Of a stretch of DNA of 64,000 nt, positions 31,504 to 41,405 are shown one piece after another; the stretch's first letter is position 1, and every line of letters starts with the position of its first letter. Origin of the DNA: Siccibacter turicensis LMG 23730 (GTDB lineage: Bacteria; Pseudomonadota; Gammaproteobacteria; Enterobacterales; Enterobacteriaceae); NCBI RefSeq assembly GCF_000463155.2, contig NZ_AWFZ01000061.1, forward strand, positions 297,294-361,293, given 5' to 3'. Under the pieces are notes generated by a model, which was not told the origin of the DNA, made no database searches, and was given only the letters and a program-made list of their open reading frames with translations. The translations under genes and the position numbers were made by a program.

Positions 31504-31860
31504 GTCACTACTCCTTAGCCAATAGGTAATGCCTGAAATTGTAGGGGTGTTCAGTAAAGCTGTACCGCGACGGGCTTCATAGATTCAGGCATCTGCCACC
31601 TCGCGGTAGTGTAAAACGCTGTGATTCCGCTCACGAAGCGGCATAAATTATGGCAGGATTATCCACATATGCGGCGGAATGTATCTCGGATATGCGACCT
31701 GGTAGGGCATTCGTCGGGAAGTTTGTGAGTGTAACCGCATTCATTTTCGCAACCGTCAGGGCAGTCGCAGGAAAGTGCCGGGCCGATCGTCCTTCGTCCC
31801 GCTAAGACAGTGCAGATGGCCTGCGCTATCATGCAGGCTGGTTAACAACGGAACGCTACC
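31504..31860. other. pckA-yhgE divergent region
   Basis: This 357-base divergent region carries a CRP site (31620-31635). Otherwise I see no gene. The last 60 bases before yhgE contain GCAGATGGCCTGCGCTATCATGC-type sequence without a clear operator. Confidence 0.7.
31620..31635 (-). promoter_or_regulatory. CRP site of pckA
   Basis: TGTGA-TTCCGC-TCACG matches the CRP consensus TGTGA-N6-TCACA at nine of ten fixed positions. It lies about 120 bases before the pckA start, consistent with catabolite activation of pckA. Confidence 0.75.
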
Positions 31861-33600
31861 ATGAAGAGTGAAACGCCGCTTTCTGCCCCCCTGCGCTGGG
31901 TTCTGCCGCTGATGGGCATGCTTCAGGGCGGAGTCATCTATCTGCTCAATCGTACAACGGACCTCTTTTCCACCCCGGCAGAGCACGGCTGGCTGCTGTT
32001 TGTGCTGGCAGGCAGCATGGCGCTCTCCAGCGCGCTGATTTTTGCCGCCCGCTCGCTGCGCCAGCCGTTGCTGTGGCTGGGTATTGCCGCGCTGCTGCTG
32101 CTGGTTGCGGCACAGTGCGCCTGGCTGGTGCACGCGCTGCAGGGGCTCGATACCTGGGATCAGCGTGATGCCCTGCGGGGCTATGTTCTCACGCTCTCTG
32201 GCCTGCTGTTTCTGACGCTGCCGTGGCTGCAAAGCCGGCTTGAGGCCGGGCGCTGGGGCGATTTCCCGTCGCTGTTCCGTCTGTACTGGCATAACGGCCT
32301 GGCGCTGCTGCTGTCGCTGCTGGCGACCGGGCTGAGCTGGCTGGTGCTGTGGCTGTGTGCCTCGCTGTTCTCACTTATCGGCATCGACTTTTTCAACACG
32401 CTGTTCTTCGATAACCGCGCCTTTATTCATATTTTTACCGGCTGCATCGTGGCCATGACGGTGACGCTGTGCCGCAGCAATCCGCGTCTGATGCTGTCGG
32501 TGCAGCATCTGCTGACGCTGGTGGCAACCGGCCTGCTGCCGGCGGTGGGCGCGGTAATGGTGCTGTTTATGCTGGCGCTGCCGGGCGTCGGGATGGCGGC
32601 GATATCCCGGCAGATCTCGGGCGCCGGGTTACTCAATACCCTGTGCCTGCTGTATCTGCTGCTGATGGCGCTGGTGTGGTATCCCGGCCGCGACGCGCCG
32701 CCTTATATGCCGCTGATGCGCCGTCTGCTGCTCGGCGCGCTGCTGTTTGCCCCGGTGTGTGCGCTGCTTGCCGCCTGGGCCGTGTGGCTGCGCGTCGCCC
32801 AGTACGGCTGGACGCCGGACCGCCTGTATGCCGCCCTGATTACCGTCGTTTCACTACTCTGGTCTGTCGGCTATGTCATCAGCCTGGCGCGACAGCGGCG
32901 CAGCGACAGCGATTTCAGCCGTACCGGTAAGGTGGTGTTGATGGTGGCGCCGCTGTTTATGGCGCTGGTCTATACCCCGATCCTGAACCCGTGGCGTCTC
33001 AGCGTTCACAGCCAGATGGCGCGCATCGAGGCGGACAAGACCCGGCTCGATAGCGCGACCATCACCATGCTGTCGAACTCGCTGCGCTGGGGCCGGGAGG
33101 CGCTGCGTACGCTTCAGGACGATCCAGCCATTCAGGGCAATCCCGCACTGCGGCGGCTGATAAAAGAGGCCCTGAGCGGGCGCGTTACGCCGGGGAGTAC
33201 CGCCGGGCCCGACGAGTTTCGCCAGATACCGCTTGCGGCACCGCAGCCGCAGCCGGAACCGGCGTTCTGGGCGACGCTGGCGAAACAGTACGTCTGGCGC
33301 GCCCGCGACTGTCTGCCGGAAAACGGCGTGTCGAGCTGCATGCTGCTGGCGCAGGATCTGAACGGCGACGGGCAACCGGAGTGGATCCTGTTTAACTTCA
33401 GCATGCGCAGTGCGTTTGTGATGAGCAAGCAGGGAGGGGCGTGGCAGGGAGTGGGCTATTTCTACACGCTGCCGAAGACGCTGGATGCCAGCACGCTCCG
33501 GAAAATCGCCCAGTCGTCCCGGTTGACGACGCTGCCGCAGCCGTGGCGCGACCTGTCGATTGACGGCGAACGCCTGCCGTTTGCCGCGGAGCGCGAGTAA
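31861..33600 (+). CDS. yhgE: Inner-membrane protein YhgE (DUF4153 type, function unknown)
   Basis: This 579-residue protein has about nine predicted transmembrane segments in its first 370 residues (hydrophobic stretches such as WVLPLMGMLQGGVIYLL and LCLLYLLLMALVWY). A soluble C-terminal domain of about 200 residues follows, ending LSIDGERLPFAAERE. It corresponds to E. coli YhgE, whose function is unknown. It stands alone, divergent from pckA and convergent with the yrfG-hslR-hslO cluster. Codon use matches the neighbours. Confidence 0.9.
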   Translation: MKSETPLSAPLRWVLPLMGMLQGGVIYLLNRTTDLFSTPAEHGWLLFVLAGSMALSSALIFAARSLRQPLLWLGIAALLLLVAAQCAWLVHALQGLDTWDQRDALRGYVLTLSGLLFLTLPWLQSRLEAGRWGDFPSLFRLYWHNGLALLLSLLATGLSWLVLWLCASLFSLIGIDFFNTLFFDNRAFIHIFTGCIVAMTVTLCRSNPRLMLSVQHLLTLVATGLLPAVGAVMVLFMLALPGVGMAAISRQISGAGLLNTLCLLYLLLMALVWYPGRDAPPYMPLMRRLLLGALLFAPVCALLAAWAVWLRVAQYGWTPDRLYAALITVVSLLWSVGYVISLARQRRSDSDFSRTGKVVLMVAPLFMALVYTPILNPWRLSVHSQMARIEADKTRLDSATITMLSNSLRWGREALRTLQDDPAIQGNPALRRLIKEALSGRVTPGSTAGPDEFRQIPLAAPQPQPEPAFWATLAKQYVWRARDCLPENGVSSCMLLAQDLNGDGQPEWILFNFSMRSAFVMSKQGGAWQGVGYFYTLPKTLDASTLRKIAQSSRLTTLPQPWRDLSIDGERLPFAAERE

Positions 33601-33625
33601 AAAAAACGTCACCCGAAGGTGACGT
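33601..33625 (-). terminator. Terminator of the yrfG-hslR-hslO operon
   Basis: On the minus strand ACGTCACC-TTCG-GGTGACGT (plus-strand 33606-33613 with 33618-33625) is followed by a run of U (plus-strand A tract 33600-33606). It sits 8 bases beyond the hslO stop. Only the minus-strand side has a U-tract. Confidence 0.8.
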
Positions 33626-33632
33626 CTGGCAA

Positions 33633-34511
33633 TCAATGGATTTGCGGGTCCGCCGGGGAGGCGTTATTGCGCGCCTCGGCAATGTCCATCGCATTGAAAA
33701 CGTAATGGCTGCCGCAGTAGTCGCAATTCATGTCGATTTCGCCATCTTCCGCGATCATGCTGTCAACTTCGTCATCCGGCAGGGTTTTCAGGGCCTCTGC
33801 GCAGCGTGCGCGAGAGCAGGTGCACTTGAAGATGACGTCCTGCGGATCGTATACCGTGACCTCTTCTTCATGGTACAGGCGCCACAGCACCTCGGTAGCC
33901 GGCAGGGTGAGCAGCTCTTCCGCCTTGATGGTTTCGGTCAGGGTCGCCAGGTGCTCGAAGTCGTTTGCCTGGGCATCCTGGGCCGGTAAGACCTGCAACA
34001 GCATGCCGCCTGCGGCGAGCTTGCCCTCGACGTCGCCGGTGCGGATAAACAGACGGGTCGGCAGCTGCTCGGAGCGCAGGAAGTAGTCTTCAAGGCAGGC
34101 GGCCAGCGTGTCGCCTTCCAGCCCTACCACGCCCTGATAGCGCTCGCCTTCGGCCGGGGTGATGGTGATGACCAGATACCCGTTACCCACCAGATCTTTC
34201 AGGCTGGCATCGGGGGCCACTTCGCCCTGCACGCGCGCGACGCCGCGCATTTCCTGCTTGTTGTTGCCGTTGATCACCGCCAGCGTCATCGGGCCATCGC
34301 CCTGCAGCTGCACGGTGATGTCGCCGTCAAACTTCAGCGTTGCGGTCAGCAGGCTGGTTGCCACCAGCAGCTCGCCAAGGATCACCTTCACCGGCTGCGG
34401 GTAGTCATGATTCTCAAGGATCTGCGTCCAGGTGTCGGATACCGTTACCAGCTCGCCGCGCACGGCGTAGTTTTCAAACAGATAACGGTGGAGTTGGTCG
34501 TGTTGGGCCAT
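33633..34511 (-). CDS. hslO: Redox-regulated chaperone Hsp33
   Basis: Hsp33 is a holdase activated by oxidative unfolding. The 292-residue protein ends with the zinc-binding redox switch, where CTCSRARC supplies two of the four cysteines and CDYCGSHY the other two (pattern CxC then CxxC). The ATG at 34511 gives [12 protein letters not shown], as in E. coli; an earlier in-frame start at 34547 adds 12 unconserved residues. It follows hslR by 107 bases in the same operon. Confidence 0.96.
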   Translation of the reverse strand: MAQHDQLHRYLFENYAVRGELVTVSDTWTQILENHDYPQPVKVILGELLVATSLLTATLKFDGDITVQLQGDGPMTLAVINGNNKQEMRGVARVQGEVAPDASLKDLVGNGYLVITITPAEGERYQGVVGLEGDTLAACLEDYFLRSEQLPTRLFIRTGDVEGKLAAGGMLLQVLPAQDAQANDFEHLATLTETIKAEELLTLPATEVLWRLYHEEEVTVYDPQDVIFKCTCSRARCAEALKTLPDDEVDSMIAEDGEIDMNCDYCGSHYVFNAMDIAEARNNASPADPQIH

Positions 34512-34618
34512 AATTTTCTCTCTTACGGAGGCGACGCGGCGCGTCATCCTCTGGTTACAGTGCAGTGCGCCGCGAACCGGTCTGCGAACCGGCGCGCGTC
34601 ACGCTACAGATTGGGGTG

Positions 34619-35026
34619 TTATGCCGGGTCGTTGTCGCCGGCCTTAAATCGAATCAGGTCGCGCCGCTCTTTTTTGTCCGGGCGGCGATCCGGGTGCGGC
34701 ATCGACAGCGCGTTCAGCTTGCGGGCCGCGGCCATTTTTTCCCGTTTCTCGATGCTTTCCGGCGTCTCTTCATAGAGCGCGGTCGCTTCGCTGGCCGGAC
34801 GGCGCTGGTCGGTTATCGCTTTCACGATCACGGTGCGTTCGTCATTTCCCTGGCGTAAAACCAGCACCGCATTAAGCTCCATCACCTTACTGGGCTTGCT
34901 GCGCTGGCCGTTGTAATGCACCTTGCCGCCTTCCACCATCTCACGCGCCAGCGCGCGGGTTTTGTAGAATCGGGCAGCCCAGAGCCATTTGTCGAGGCGT
35001 ACGCCCGCTGCGGGTTTCTCTTTCAT
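34619..35026 (-). CDS. hslR: Heat-shock ribosome-associated protein HslR (Hsp15)
   Basis: Hsp15 is an S4-domain RNA-binding protein that binds stalled free 50S subunits carrying nascent peptides. The 135-residue protein has the S4 fold around VRLDKWLWAARFYKTR and a Lys/Arg-rich C-terminal tail. The ATG at 35026 lies 2 bases beyond the yrfG stop, and its ribosome binding site GGAGGAG lies within the end of yrfG, which points to coupled translation. A GTG at 35032 two codons upstream is less likely. Confidence 0.95.
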   Translation of the reverse strand: MKEKPAAGVRLDKWLWAARFYKTRALAREMVEGGKVHYNGQRSKPSKVMELNAVLVLRQGNDERTVIVKAITDQRRPASEATALYEETPESIEKREKMAAARKLNALSMPHPDRRPDKKERRDLIRFKAGDNDPA

Positions 35027-35028
35027 GC

Positions 35029-35706
35029 TCACTCCTCCGGTTGCAGCGCCGGGAGAAAACGGCGGTAGTCGCCCATCGCCGGATGGCGCAGATATGCTTT
35101 TTCAGCCAGTCCCGAATCCGGGTTGGTGACGCCAAGACAATAACGGATACCAAACAGGGCAGCAGCATCCAGAATCGGCTCGCTGTCGTCGATAAACAGC
35201 GTGCGAGCGGCATCAAGGCCGGTATGACGGGCTACTGCCTGCCATAACCGCTGATCTTCCTTGGGATATCCAAATGTGTGGGTGGAAAGTAATAAATCAA
35301 GGTGCGCGCCGAGACCGGTGTGTTCAAGCTTCACCGCCAGGTTATGGGGATGCGCGTTGGTCAGCAGGATGCGCCGCTTGCCGCAGGCCTTCAGCGCCTC
35401 CAGGAACGGCACCGTATCGTCGCGCATCACCGCCTTTGGCCCTTCCGCGGTGGTCATTGCGAGGATATCCAGCCCCAGACGTTCACTCCAGTAGTCGAGA
35501 CAGTACCAGTTTAGCGTATGCTGCACCGCGTGATACTCCTGGCGGATAAGCTGATGTGCCGCGTCCAGTGCGATGCCGCGGGTTGCGCTCAGGGTCTCCG
35601 GCACATGGTGTTGCCAGAAACGGGTATCGAAGGCGAGGTCGAGCAGGGTGCCGTCCATGTCCAGCAGGACGGTATCAATATCCTGCCAGGGGATATCCAG
35701 ATGCAT
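35029..35706 (-). CDS. yrfG: GMP/IMP nucleotidase YrfG (HAD family)
   Basis: This is a HAD-superfamily 5'-nucleotidase of 225 residues; the E. coli enzyme prefers GMP and IMP. HAD motif I DMDGTLLD begins near residue 16, motif II is in LLTNAHPH, and motif III-IV FGYPKEDQ followed by FIDDSEPIL is intact. It starts the yrfG-hslR-hslO operon. The next gene upstream is igaA, 64 bases away on the same strand. Confidence 0.94.
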   Translation of the reverse strand: MHLDIPWQDIDTVLLDMDGTLLDLAFDTRFWQHHVPETLSATRGIALDAAHQLIRQEYHAVQHTLNWYCLDYWSERLGLDILAMTTAEGPKAVMRDDTVPFLEALKACGKRRILLTNAHPHNLAVKLEHTGLGAHLDLLLSTHTFGYPKEDQRLWQAVARHTGLDAARTLFIDDSEPILDAAALFGIRYCLGVTNPDSGLAEKAYLRHPAMGDYRRFLPALQPEE

Positions 35707-35770
35707 ATAAACTCCAGCCGGAAGGGAAAAGTGCGCGACAGATTATCACAAACCCGTCGCGCGGGCTGAA

Positions 35771-37909
35771 TCAGAACATGGGGCGAGAATCGGGCGGCGT
35801 CATGAGACGCGGATTGAGGCAGCTCTCGTAATACTGCTGGATTTCCGTCAGGCGTGCGCGGTTGCGCTGGTAGCGACGCACGGCCATTACGCCGTTAAAC
35901 GCCGCGCACAGGATCATTGCCAGCAGCAGCAGACAGATACCGGTGTAGCGCCACAGGCCAGCGCTGTCCGGAATGCTGTGCAGATCGATATGAATGGTGC
36001 CGTTGGCATCGGTACGCAGGCCGGTCACGATCCCTTCAGCGCGGAACGGGGTCTGAATCAACATTTCCGCCAGGCGCTGGAACTCTTTCCACTGATCCTG
36101 GGCCGGATGTTCATACAGCGGTACCGGCGGCCAGGGTTGCTCGACCAAATCGCTGCCTTCATCGCTGATGATCATAAAGCCGCCCGGTGCCGGGCTGTTG
36201 AGCGCCTGGGCCGCACGGGCGGTTTCCCGCGCCACAAAGGGAGCAATCGACGTGGTGACCAGGTTATCGAGCGACTCGGCGCTCACCTGGCGCAGCAGCA
36301 CGTTGGTGCCTTTCAGCTGACCGCTGTTGGCGCGTTTAATCAGCGTATCCCAGTCTTTGGTCCCGCCGAGGTTCACCAGCGCGTTCTTCAGGCGCACGCA
36401 CTCATCTTCCGCCGAGCAGAGATCCTGGGTTTTCTGCACAATTTCTGAGAAGTCATCCAGCAGCACCATGCCTGACTGTTGGATCGCCGAGCGCAGGCCC
36501 GGGTTGACCTTGTTGTCGTCGGCGCTGGGGTGGAGCTGGCTGGTGATGGCTTCGCTCAACGCCTCGGCTTTCGTGACGGTATCCGACTGCGGAACCGGCA
36601 GCGGCGCGGCGTTATTCCAGATGATCTGCGAGCAGTCGAACGGCATAAACGGATAGTTCTGCCGTGACGAGTAGCTGCCCGACGTATGAATGTTGCACAT
36701 CCCGGTGCCGTTCACCTTGAGCGTATCTCCGACGCGGATCCCTGCCTGCTCAAGCTGCTCAACGCTGGTGGCTTCCACCGTCTGAGCGCCTTTCAGCCAG
36801 GAAATGGTGATTTTGAGCGGCATATCAAGCGGTACCCAGATCACCAGCATCAGAAGCACCACCAGCGCGCCGGCGGCAATGGTCAGGCTGCGCATCCAGT
36901 GCTGGAGCGGGAAGTTTTTAACCTCATCATGCAGCGACAGAAAACGGCCCTGGCGCACAACGTGACGGTCAAGATAGATATCGATATCCGTTTCATGCCC
37001 CAAATCCTGGTGGATCCAGGGCTGCCAGTGCGCGGGGTAGATAAGGTCAATAATGCCCAGCGAGATATTGTTGATCTGCTCCTGGTTTGACTCCCCGAAC
37101 AACCCCCAGCGCTTCGGCGTGCCGCGCAGGCAGTGAATTTCGCGTAGCGCGGTCTGGGTGGGCGGCGCAAACAGCCCCCACAGCCCTGCGGCCAGCAGCA
37201 TGATGGCGCCGCCAGCAAGCCAGGGCAGCACGATTTCCGGGCTGACGAGGCAGAAGAAGAACAGCAGAAACGAGGCGCAGATCAGCAGGGCTTCGCGCAT
37301 CCCGTCAGGACGGCTCAGGGCATGCTCTTCCTGGGTTTCCTGACGAATGTTGAGCAGTTCAATCTGCTCGCTCTCTTCGCCGCGAATAGAGGCCTGGGTG
37401 CCGGTGACGCTTTCCAGCGCATAGCCCTGCGACTCATAGAGCGGATCCTGGAGCGTGTGGCCGTTCAGCCCGATAACCAGCGGCAGCGTATCGGTGCAGA
37501 TAAGCTCCACTTCGTTATCATCGGTGATGACCTGCTCCCAGAAAGGCGGGAGGTGCACTTCAAGCGAGTCGAGGTAGTAGCGCCACTTGTTCGAGTCGTC
37601 GGTAGACAGACCGTAGCGGGTGATGGAGCGGGTTAATCCATAGACGGTGTTGCTGTGGGCGTTGAGTCGTAGAGTCACGGGCGCTGCGGGCGCGCCGGTT
37701 GGCGTTGGCGCCCGCTGAGTACGAGCCAGCGTGTCGAGATAGGCCTCTACGGCGCTGCGTTCGTCTGTCGTCAATCTGCGTGTGGATGCCCCAGCGAAAA
37801 CGTGGAGATAAGGTATCTTGTTGCGCTGGCGCGCATTACGCCTGATAACCCATCCTGCAATCACCACACAGGCCAGCATAGTAGCTACTACAATAAACAA
37901 GGAGCTCAT
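35771..37909 (-). CDS. igaA: Inner-membrane regulator IgaA (YrfF), Rcs inhibitor
   Basis: IgaA restrains the Rcs phosphorelay in the inner membrane by contacting RcsD, and it is essential when Rcs is intact. The 712-residue protein corresponds to the E. coli product of 711 residues. It has an N-terminal transmembrane helix, two more in the cytoplasmic half, a large periplasmic domain and a final membrane segment (about 640-665). IHCLRGTPKRWGLFGE and PLDMPLKITISWLKGAQT are near-identical to the family. It precedes yrfG on the same strand. Confidence 0.95.
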   Translation of the reverse strand: MSSLFIVVATMLACVVIAGWVIRRNARQRNKIPYLHVFAGASTRRLTTDERSAVEAYLDTLARTQRAPTPTGAPAAPVTLRLNAHSNTVYGLTRSITRYGLSTDDSNKWRYYLDSLEVHLPPFWEQVITDDNEVELICTDTLPLVIGLNGHTLQDPLYESQGYALESVTGTQASIRGEESEQIELLNIRQETQEEHALSRPDGMREALLICASFLLFFFCLVSPEIVLPWLAGGAIMLLAAGLWGLFAPPTQTALREIHCLRGTPKRWGLFGESNQEQINNISLGIIDLIYPAHWQPWIHQDLGHETDIDIYLDRHVVRQGRFLSLHDEVKNFPLQHWMRSLTIAAGALVVLLMLVIWVPLDMPLKITISWLKGAQTVEATSVEQLEQAGIRVGDTLKVNGTGMCNIHTSGSYSSRQNYPFMPFDCSQIIWNNAAPLPVPQSDTVTKAEALSEAITSQLHPSADDNKVNPGLRSAIQQSGMVLLDDFSEIVQKTQDLCSAEDECVRLKNALVNLGGTKDWDTLIKRANSGQLKGTNVLLRQVSAESLDNLVTTSIAPFVARETARAAQALNSPAPGGFMIISDEGSDLVEQPWPPVPLYEHPAQDQWKEFQRLAEMLIQTPFRAEGIVTGLRTDANGTIHIDLHSIPDSAGLWRYTGICLLLLAMILCAAFNGVMAVRRYQRNRARLTEIQQYYESCLNPRLMTPPDSRPMF

Positions 37910-38238
37910 GCTTTCCCCATTAAACCCATCTTTTTTTCATTACGCGTGGTTGGAAGCAACCCTTAAAGCATTCAGGTAGTTGAATGATTATCGGCAGGTA
38001 TCAAGACTTTCTTGAGGGCGTTTTGTCACGCATACCAGCAGTAAATCAATGTTAGCAAAGTCAGAACAGCGGAAATATCAGCAAATTCCTATTACATTTT
38101 CAACCTCTTGACTTATGAACGTTCAAATGATTGCTTTTGTAAAGTTACAGGTATGTAAATAAGGGGCAATTAACATTGCCCAAACCGTGCGGCATGTCGC
38201 ACAATGACACCATTATTCTGACTTTCAGACCAGCCATG
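37910..38238. other. igaA-nudE divergent region
   Basis: This 329-base AT-rich region lies between divergent genes. It holds a 10-base palindrome TGAACGTTCA (38116-38125) and, near nudE, the hairpin GGGCAAT-TAAC-ATTGCCC (38164-38181), which is not followed by a U-tract. No gene is supported. The signals have no known regulator that I can name. Confidence 0.65.
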
Positions 38239-38799
38239 ATGAGTAAACCACTACAAAAACCCACCATCCTGCATGTCGAAACGGTAGCACGTTCACGCCT
38301 GTTTAACGTGGAATCCGTGGATCTGGAGTTCAGCAACGGCGAACGCCGGGTGTACGAGCGCATGCGCCCCTCTAACCGCGAAGCGGTAATGATCGTGCCG
38401 ATTATCGACGATCACCTGATATTAATTCGGGAGTATGCGGTTGGGCTGGAGTCATACGAGCTGGGCTTTCCGAAAGGGCTTATCGATCCGGGGGAGACCC
38501 CGCATCAGGCGGCCAACCGCGAGCTGAAAGAGGAAGTGGGCTTTGGCGCCAGGCAGCTTACCTTCCTGAAGAAGCTCACCATGGCGCCGTCCTATTTCTC
38601 CAGCAAGATGAATATCATGCTGGCAGAAGATCTCTACCCTGAATCACTGACGGGCGATGAGCCGGAGCCGCTGGTGCAGGAGCGCTGGCCGCTGGCGCAT
38701 TTGATGGACCTGCTGGAAGATCCCGATTTCAACGAAGCGCGAAACGTCAGCGCCCTGTTTTTGATTCGTGAATGGTTGCGCGGTCAGGGACGTCTCTGA
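38239..38799 (+). CDS. nudE: ADP compounds hydrolase NudE
   Basis: NudE is a Nudix hydrolase of NADH, ADP-ribose and diadenosine polyphosphates. At 186 residues it equals the E. coli length. The Nudix box GLIDPGETPHQAANRELKEEVGFG is intact. Two consecutive ATG codons occur at 38236 and 38239. I use the second, which gives MSKPLQKPTIL; the upstream extension to 38176 is not conserved. It is divergent from igaA and convergent with mrcA. Confidence 0.95.
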   Translation: MSKPLQKPTILHVETVARSRLFNVESVDLEFSNGERRVYERMRPSNREAVMIVPIIDDHLILIREYAVGLESYELGFPKGLIDPGETPHQAANRELKEEVGFGARQLTFLKKLTMAPSYFSSKMNIMLAEDLYPESLTGDEPEPLVQERWPLAHLMDLLEDPDFNEARNVSALFLIREWLRGQGRL

Positions 38800-38823
38800 C
38801 CTCCGCCTGCGCCTCACCGCCAT

Positions 38824-38851
38824 AAAAAAACGCGCCTTTCGGCGCGTTTTT
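38824..38851. terminator. Bidirectional terminator between nudE and mrcA
   Basis: CGCGCC-TTTC-GGCGCG (38831-38836 with 38841-38846) is flanked by an A run before and TTTTT after. It sits 24 bases after nudE and directly at the mrcA stop, so it serves both directions. Confidence 0.85.
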
Positions 38852-38852
38852 G

Positions 38853-41405
38853 TCAGAACAGTTCCTGGGTTTCACCGTTATCGATAATGGTGGTCCCCAC
38901 CTCCTGCACCGCATGCTGCGTCGGCTGGGTACCCTCGATAAAGAACTCCGCCCGGCTATTGCCGCCATTGGCCAGCTGACCGGTACTGCGATCGATATTC
39001 ACCGTAACGATACCGGCCGGCGGCGTGAGGGGTTCTTCCGGTACGCCGTCCAGTGCCACCTTCATGTAGGCGTCCCACGCAGGCTGCGCGCTCTTGGCAC
39101 CGCCTTCGTAGCCGGAGATCTGGCCAGGAATCGCCCCGGAGGCAGAGGTGCGGCCCAGATCGCGACGGTGATCGTCAAACCCAATCCACACCGAGGTCAC
39201 AACGCCCGGACCGTAGCCGGAGAACCAGGCGTCCTTCGAGCTGTTGGTGGTCCCGGTTTTCCCGCCGATATCGTTACGCTTCAAGTCGCGACCGGCGCGC
39301 CAGCCGGTGCCTTGCCAGCCCGGCTCGCCGAAGATATTGGTGTTCAGGGCGCTTTTGATCAGGAACGCAAGCGGGGTATTGATCACGTGCGGCGCATACT
39401 GCGGGGCAGGGCTCTGCGCGACCAGTTCGCGGTTAGCCTGCTCAAGCTGCGGCATAGGCACCACGGCGTTTTGCTGCTCCCGGGAAATCGCCACATCCTC
39501 AACGTCTTTGTTTTCCAGCACGTCGGACTTCGGCGTGTCGCCATAGATCACCGGAATATTGCAGTCGGCGCAGGCGATCTTCGGCTGCGCTTCGAACAGC
39601 GTCTGGCCTTCAACGTTCTCAATTTTGCTGATGTAGTACGGATCGACGAGGAAGCCACCGTTAGCCATCACCGCGTAGCCGCGCGCGACCTGCATCGGGG
39701 TGAATGACGCCGAGCCCAGCGCCAGCGATTCGGTATGGACGATGTTTTGCGCCGGGAAGCCGAAGCGCTGCAGGTACTCAGCCGCATAGTCGACGCCCAT
39801 GGCGCGCATCGCGCGTACCATCACCACGTTTTTCGACTGGCCCAGCCCCTGACGAAGACGGATGGGGCCTGCATACTCCGGCGGCGAGTTTTTCGGACGC
39901 CAGTCAGAACCGGCCCCGGCATCCCAGCGGGAGATCGGCACGTCGTTGAGAATACTTGCCAGCGTCAGGCCTTTATCCATCGCCGCGGTATAGAGGAACG
40001 GCTTGATGTTCGAGCCCACCTGGCGCAACGCCTGGGTGGCGCGGTTGAACTTGCTGTGGTTAAAGTCGAAGCCGCCAACCAGCGCCATCACCGCGCCGTT
40101 TTTCGGGTTGATGGAGACCAGCGCCGAGTTCACTTCCGGCACCTGGGCCAGCCACCACTTATCGTCGGCCTTGCGGACCCAGATTTGCTGCCCGGCTTGC
40201 ACCACGTCGGTAACCTTACGCGGCGTCGGACCCTGGGAGGTATCTGACCGGTAGGCGCGCGCCCAGCGCACGCTGTCCATTTTCAGTGACACGGACGTGC
40301 CGTCAGCCAGAAGCGCAATGGCTTCCGTCGGGTTTGCCGAGGTCACCACCGACGGGAACAGCGGGCCATAGCCCGGTACGGTTTTCAGCGTGCTGATAAT
40401 TTTCTCGCGGTCCCACGGCATTTCACCCACTTTCCACAGCTGGTTGGTGGGTCCGCGGTAGCCGTGGCGCATATCGTAATCAATGACGTTCTGACGCAGC
40501 GCGCTCTGCGCGCCGAGCTGCACTCTGCGGGTGATGGTGGTGGTGATGCGATAGCCGTCTTCATACGCCTTTTCGCCGTAGCGGCTCACCATATCCTGAC
40601 GCACCATTTCAGTCAGATAAGGCGCTGAAAACGCGATCTGCGGGGCATGGTAGCTGGCGTCGATTGTCTCGTTGCGCGCCTCGTCGTACTGCGCCTGGCT
40701 GATATAGCCCTCGCTCAGCATGCGCGACAACACCACGTTGCGACGCGCAACCGCGCGCTCCATCGAATAGAGCGGGTTGAACGTTGACGGCGCTTTCGGC
40801 AGACCGGCAATGGTCGCCATCTCGCCCAGCGTCAGCTGATCGACCGCTTTGCCAAAGTAGACCTGCGCAGCGGAACCGACGCCGTAGGAGCGGTAGCCGA
40901 GATAGATTTTGTTCAGGTACAGCTCAAGGATCTCATCCTTGGTCATCAGCTGTTCGATGCGGATGGCGAGGAACACCTCTTTGATTTTACGCATCAGGGT
41001 GCGCTCAGGACTCAAAAAGAAGTTACGTGCCAGCTGCTGGGTAATGGTACTCGCGCCCTGCGAGGCATGGCCGGAGAACAGCGCAACGCTGGCGGCGCGG
41101 AAAATCCCCACCGGATCGACGCCGTGATGCTCATAAAAGCGGCTGTCCTCGGTCGCAATGAAGGCCTTAACCATGATCGGCGGAATTTCACCGAGCGTTA
41201 ACGGGATACGGCGTTTCTCACCGTACTGGGCGATCAGTTCGCCATCCGCGCTGTAGATCTGCATAGGAATTTGCAGCCGCACGTCCTTTAACGTCGCAAC
41301 GTCAGGCAGCTGTGGCTCAACATATTTGTACAGACCGAATATCGAGCCTGCTCCCAGCAGGATGCAACACACTGCAAGGATGAATAGATACTTTACGAAC
41401 TTCAC
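38853..41405 (-). CDS. mrcA: Penicillin-binding protein 1A, GTG start
   Basis: PBP1a is the bifunctional peptidoglycan glycosyltransferase/transpeptidase of the inner membrane. With the GTG start at 41405 it has 850 residues, the annotated E. coli length. An ATG eight codons upstream (41429) is possible. One N-terminal transmembrane helix is followed by the glycosyltransferase Glu86 in ATEDSRFYEHHG. The transpeptidase motif SNIK has its serine at residue 465, and KTGTTNSSKDAWF supplies the KTG motif. It is divergent from hofM. Its C-terminal tail ends ...NGETQELF. Confidence 0.96.
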   Translation of the reverse strand: MKFVKYLFILAVCCILLGAGSIFGLYKYVEPQLPDVATLKDVRLQIPMQIYSADGELIAQYGEKRRIPLTLGEIPPIMVKAFIATEDSRFYEHHGVDPVGIFRAASVALFSGHASQGASTITQQLARNFFLSPERTLMRKIKEVFLAIRIEQLMTKDEILELYLNKIYLGYRSYGVGSAAQVYFGKAVDQLTLGEMATIAGLPKAPSTFNPLYSMERAVARRNVVLSRMLSEGYISQAQYDEARNETIDASYHAPQIAFSAPYLTEMVRQDMVSRYGEKAYEDGYRITTTITRRVQLGAQSALRQNVIDYDMRHGYRGPTNQLWKVGEMPWDREKIISTLKTVPGYGPLFPSVVTSANPTEAIALLADGTSVSLKMDSVRWARAYRSDTSQGPTPRKVTDVVQAGQQIWVRKADDKWWLAQVPEVNSALVSINPKNGAVMALVGGFDFNHSKFNRATQALRQVGSNIKPFLYTAAMDKGLTLASILNDVPISRWDAGAGSDWRPKNSPPEYAGPIRLRQGLGQSKNVVMVRAMRAMGVDYAAEYLQRFGFPAQNIVHTESLALGSASFTPMQVARGYAVMANGGFLVDPYYISKIENVEGQTLFEAQPKIACADCNIPVIYGDTPKSDVLENKDVEDVAISREQQNAVVPMPQLEQANRELVAQSPAPQYAPHVINTPLAFLIKSALNTNIFGEPGWQGTGWRAGRDLKRNDIGGKTGTTNSSKDAWFSGYGPGVVTSVWIGFDDHRRDLGRTSASGAIPGQISGYEGGAKSAQPAWDAYMKVALDGVPEEPLTPPAGIVTVNIDRSTGQLANGGNSRAEFFIEGTQPTQHAVQEVGTTIIDNGETQELF

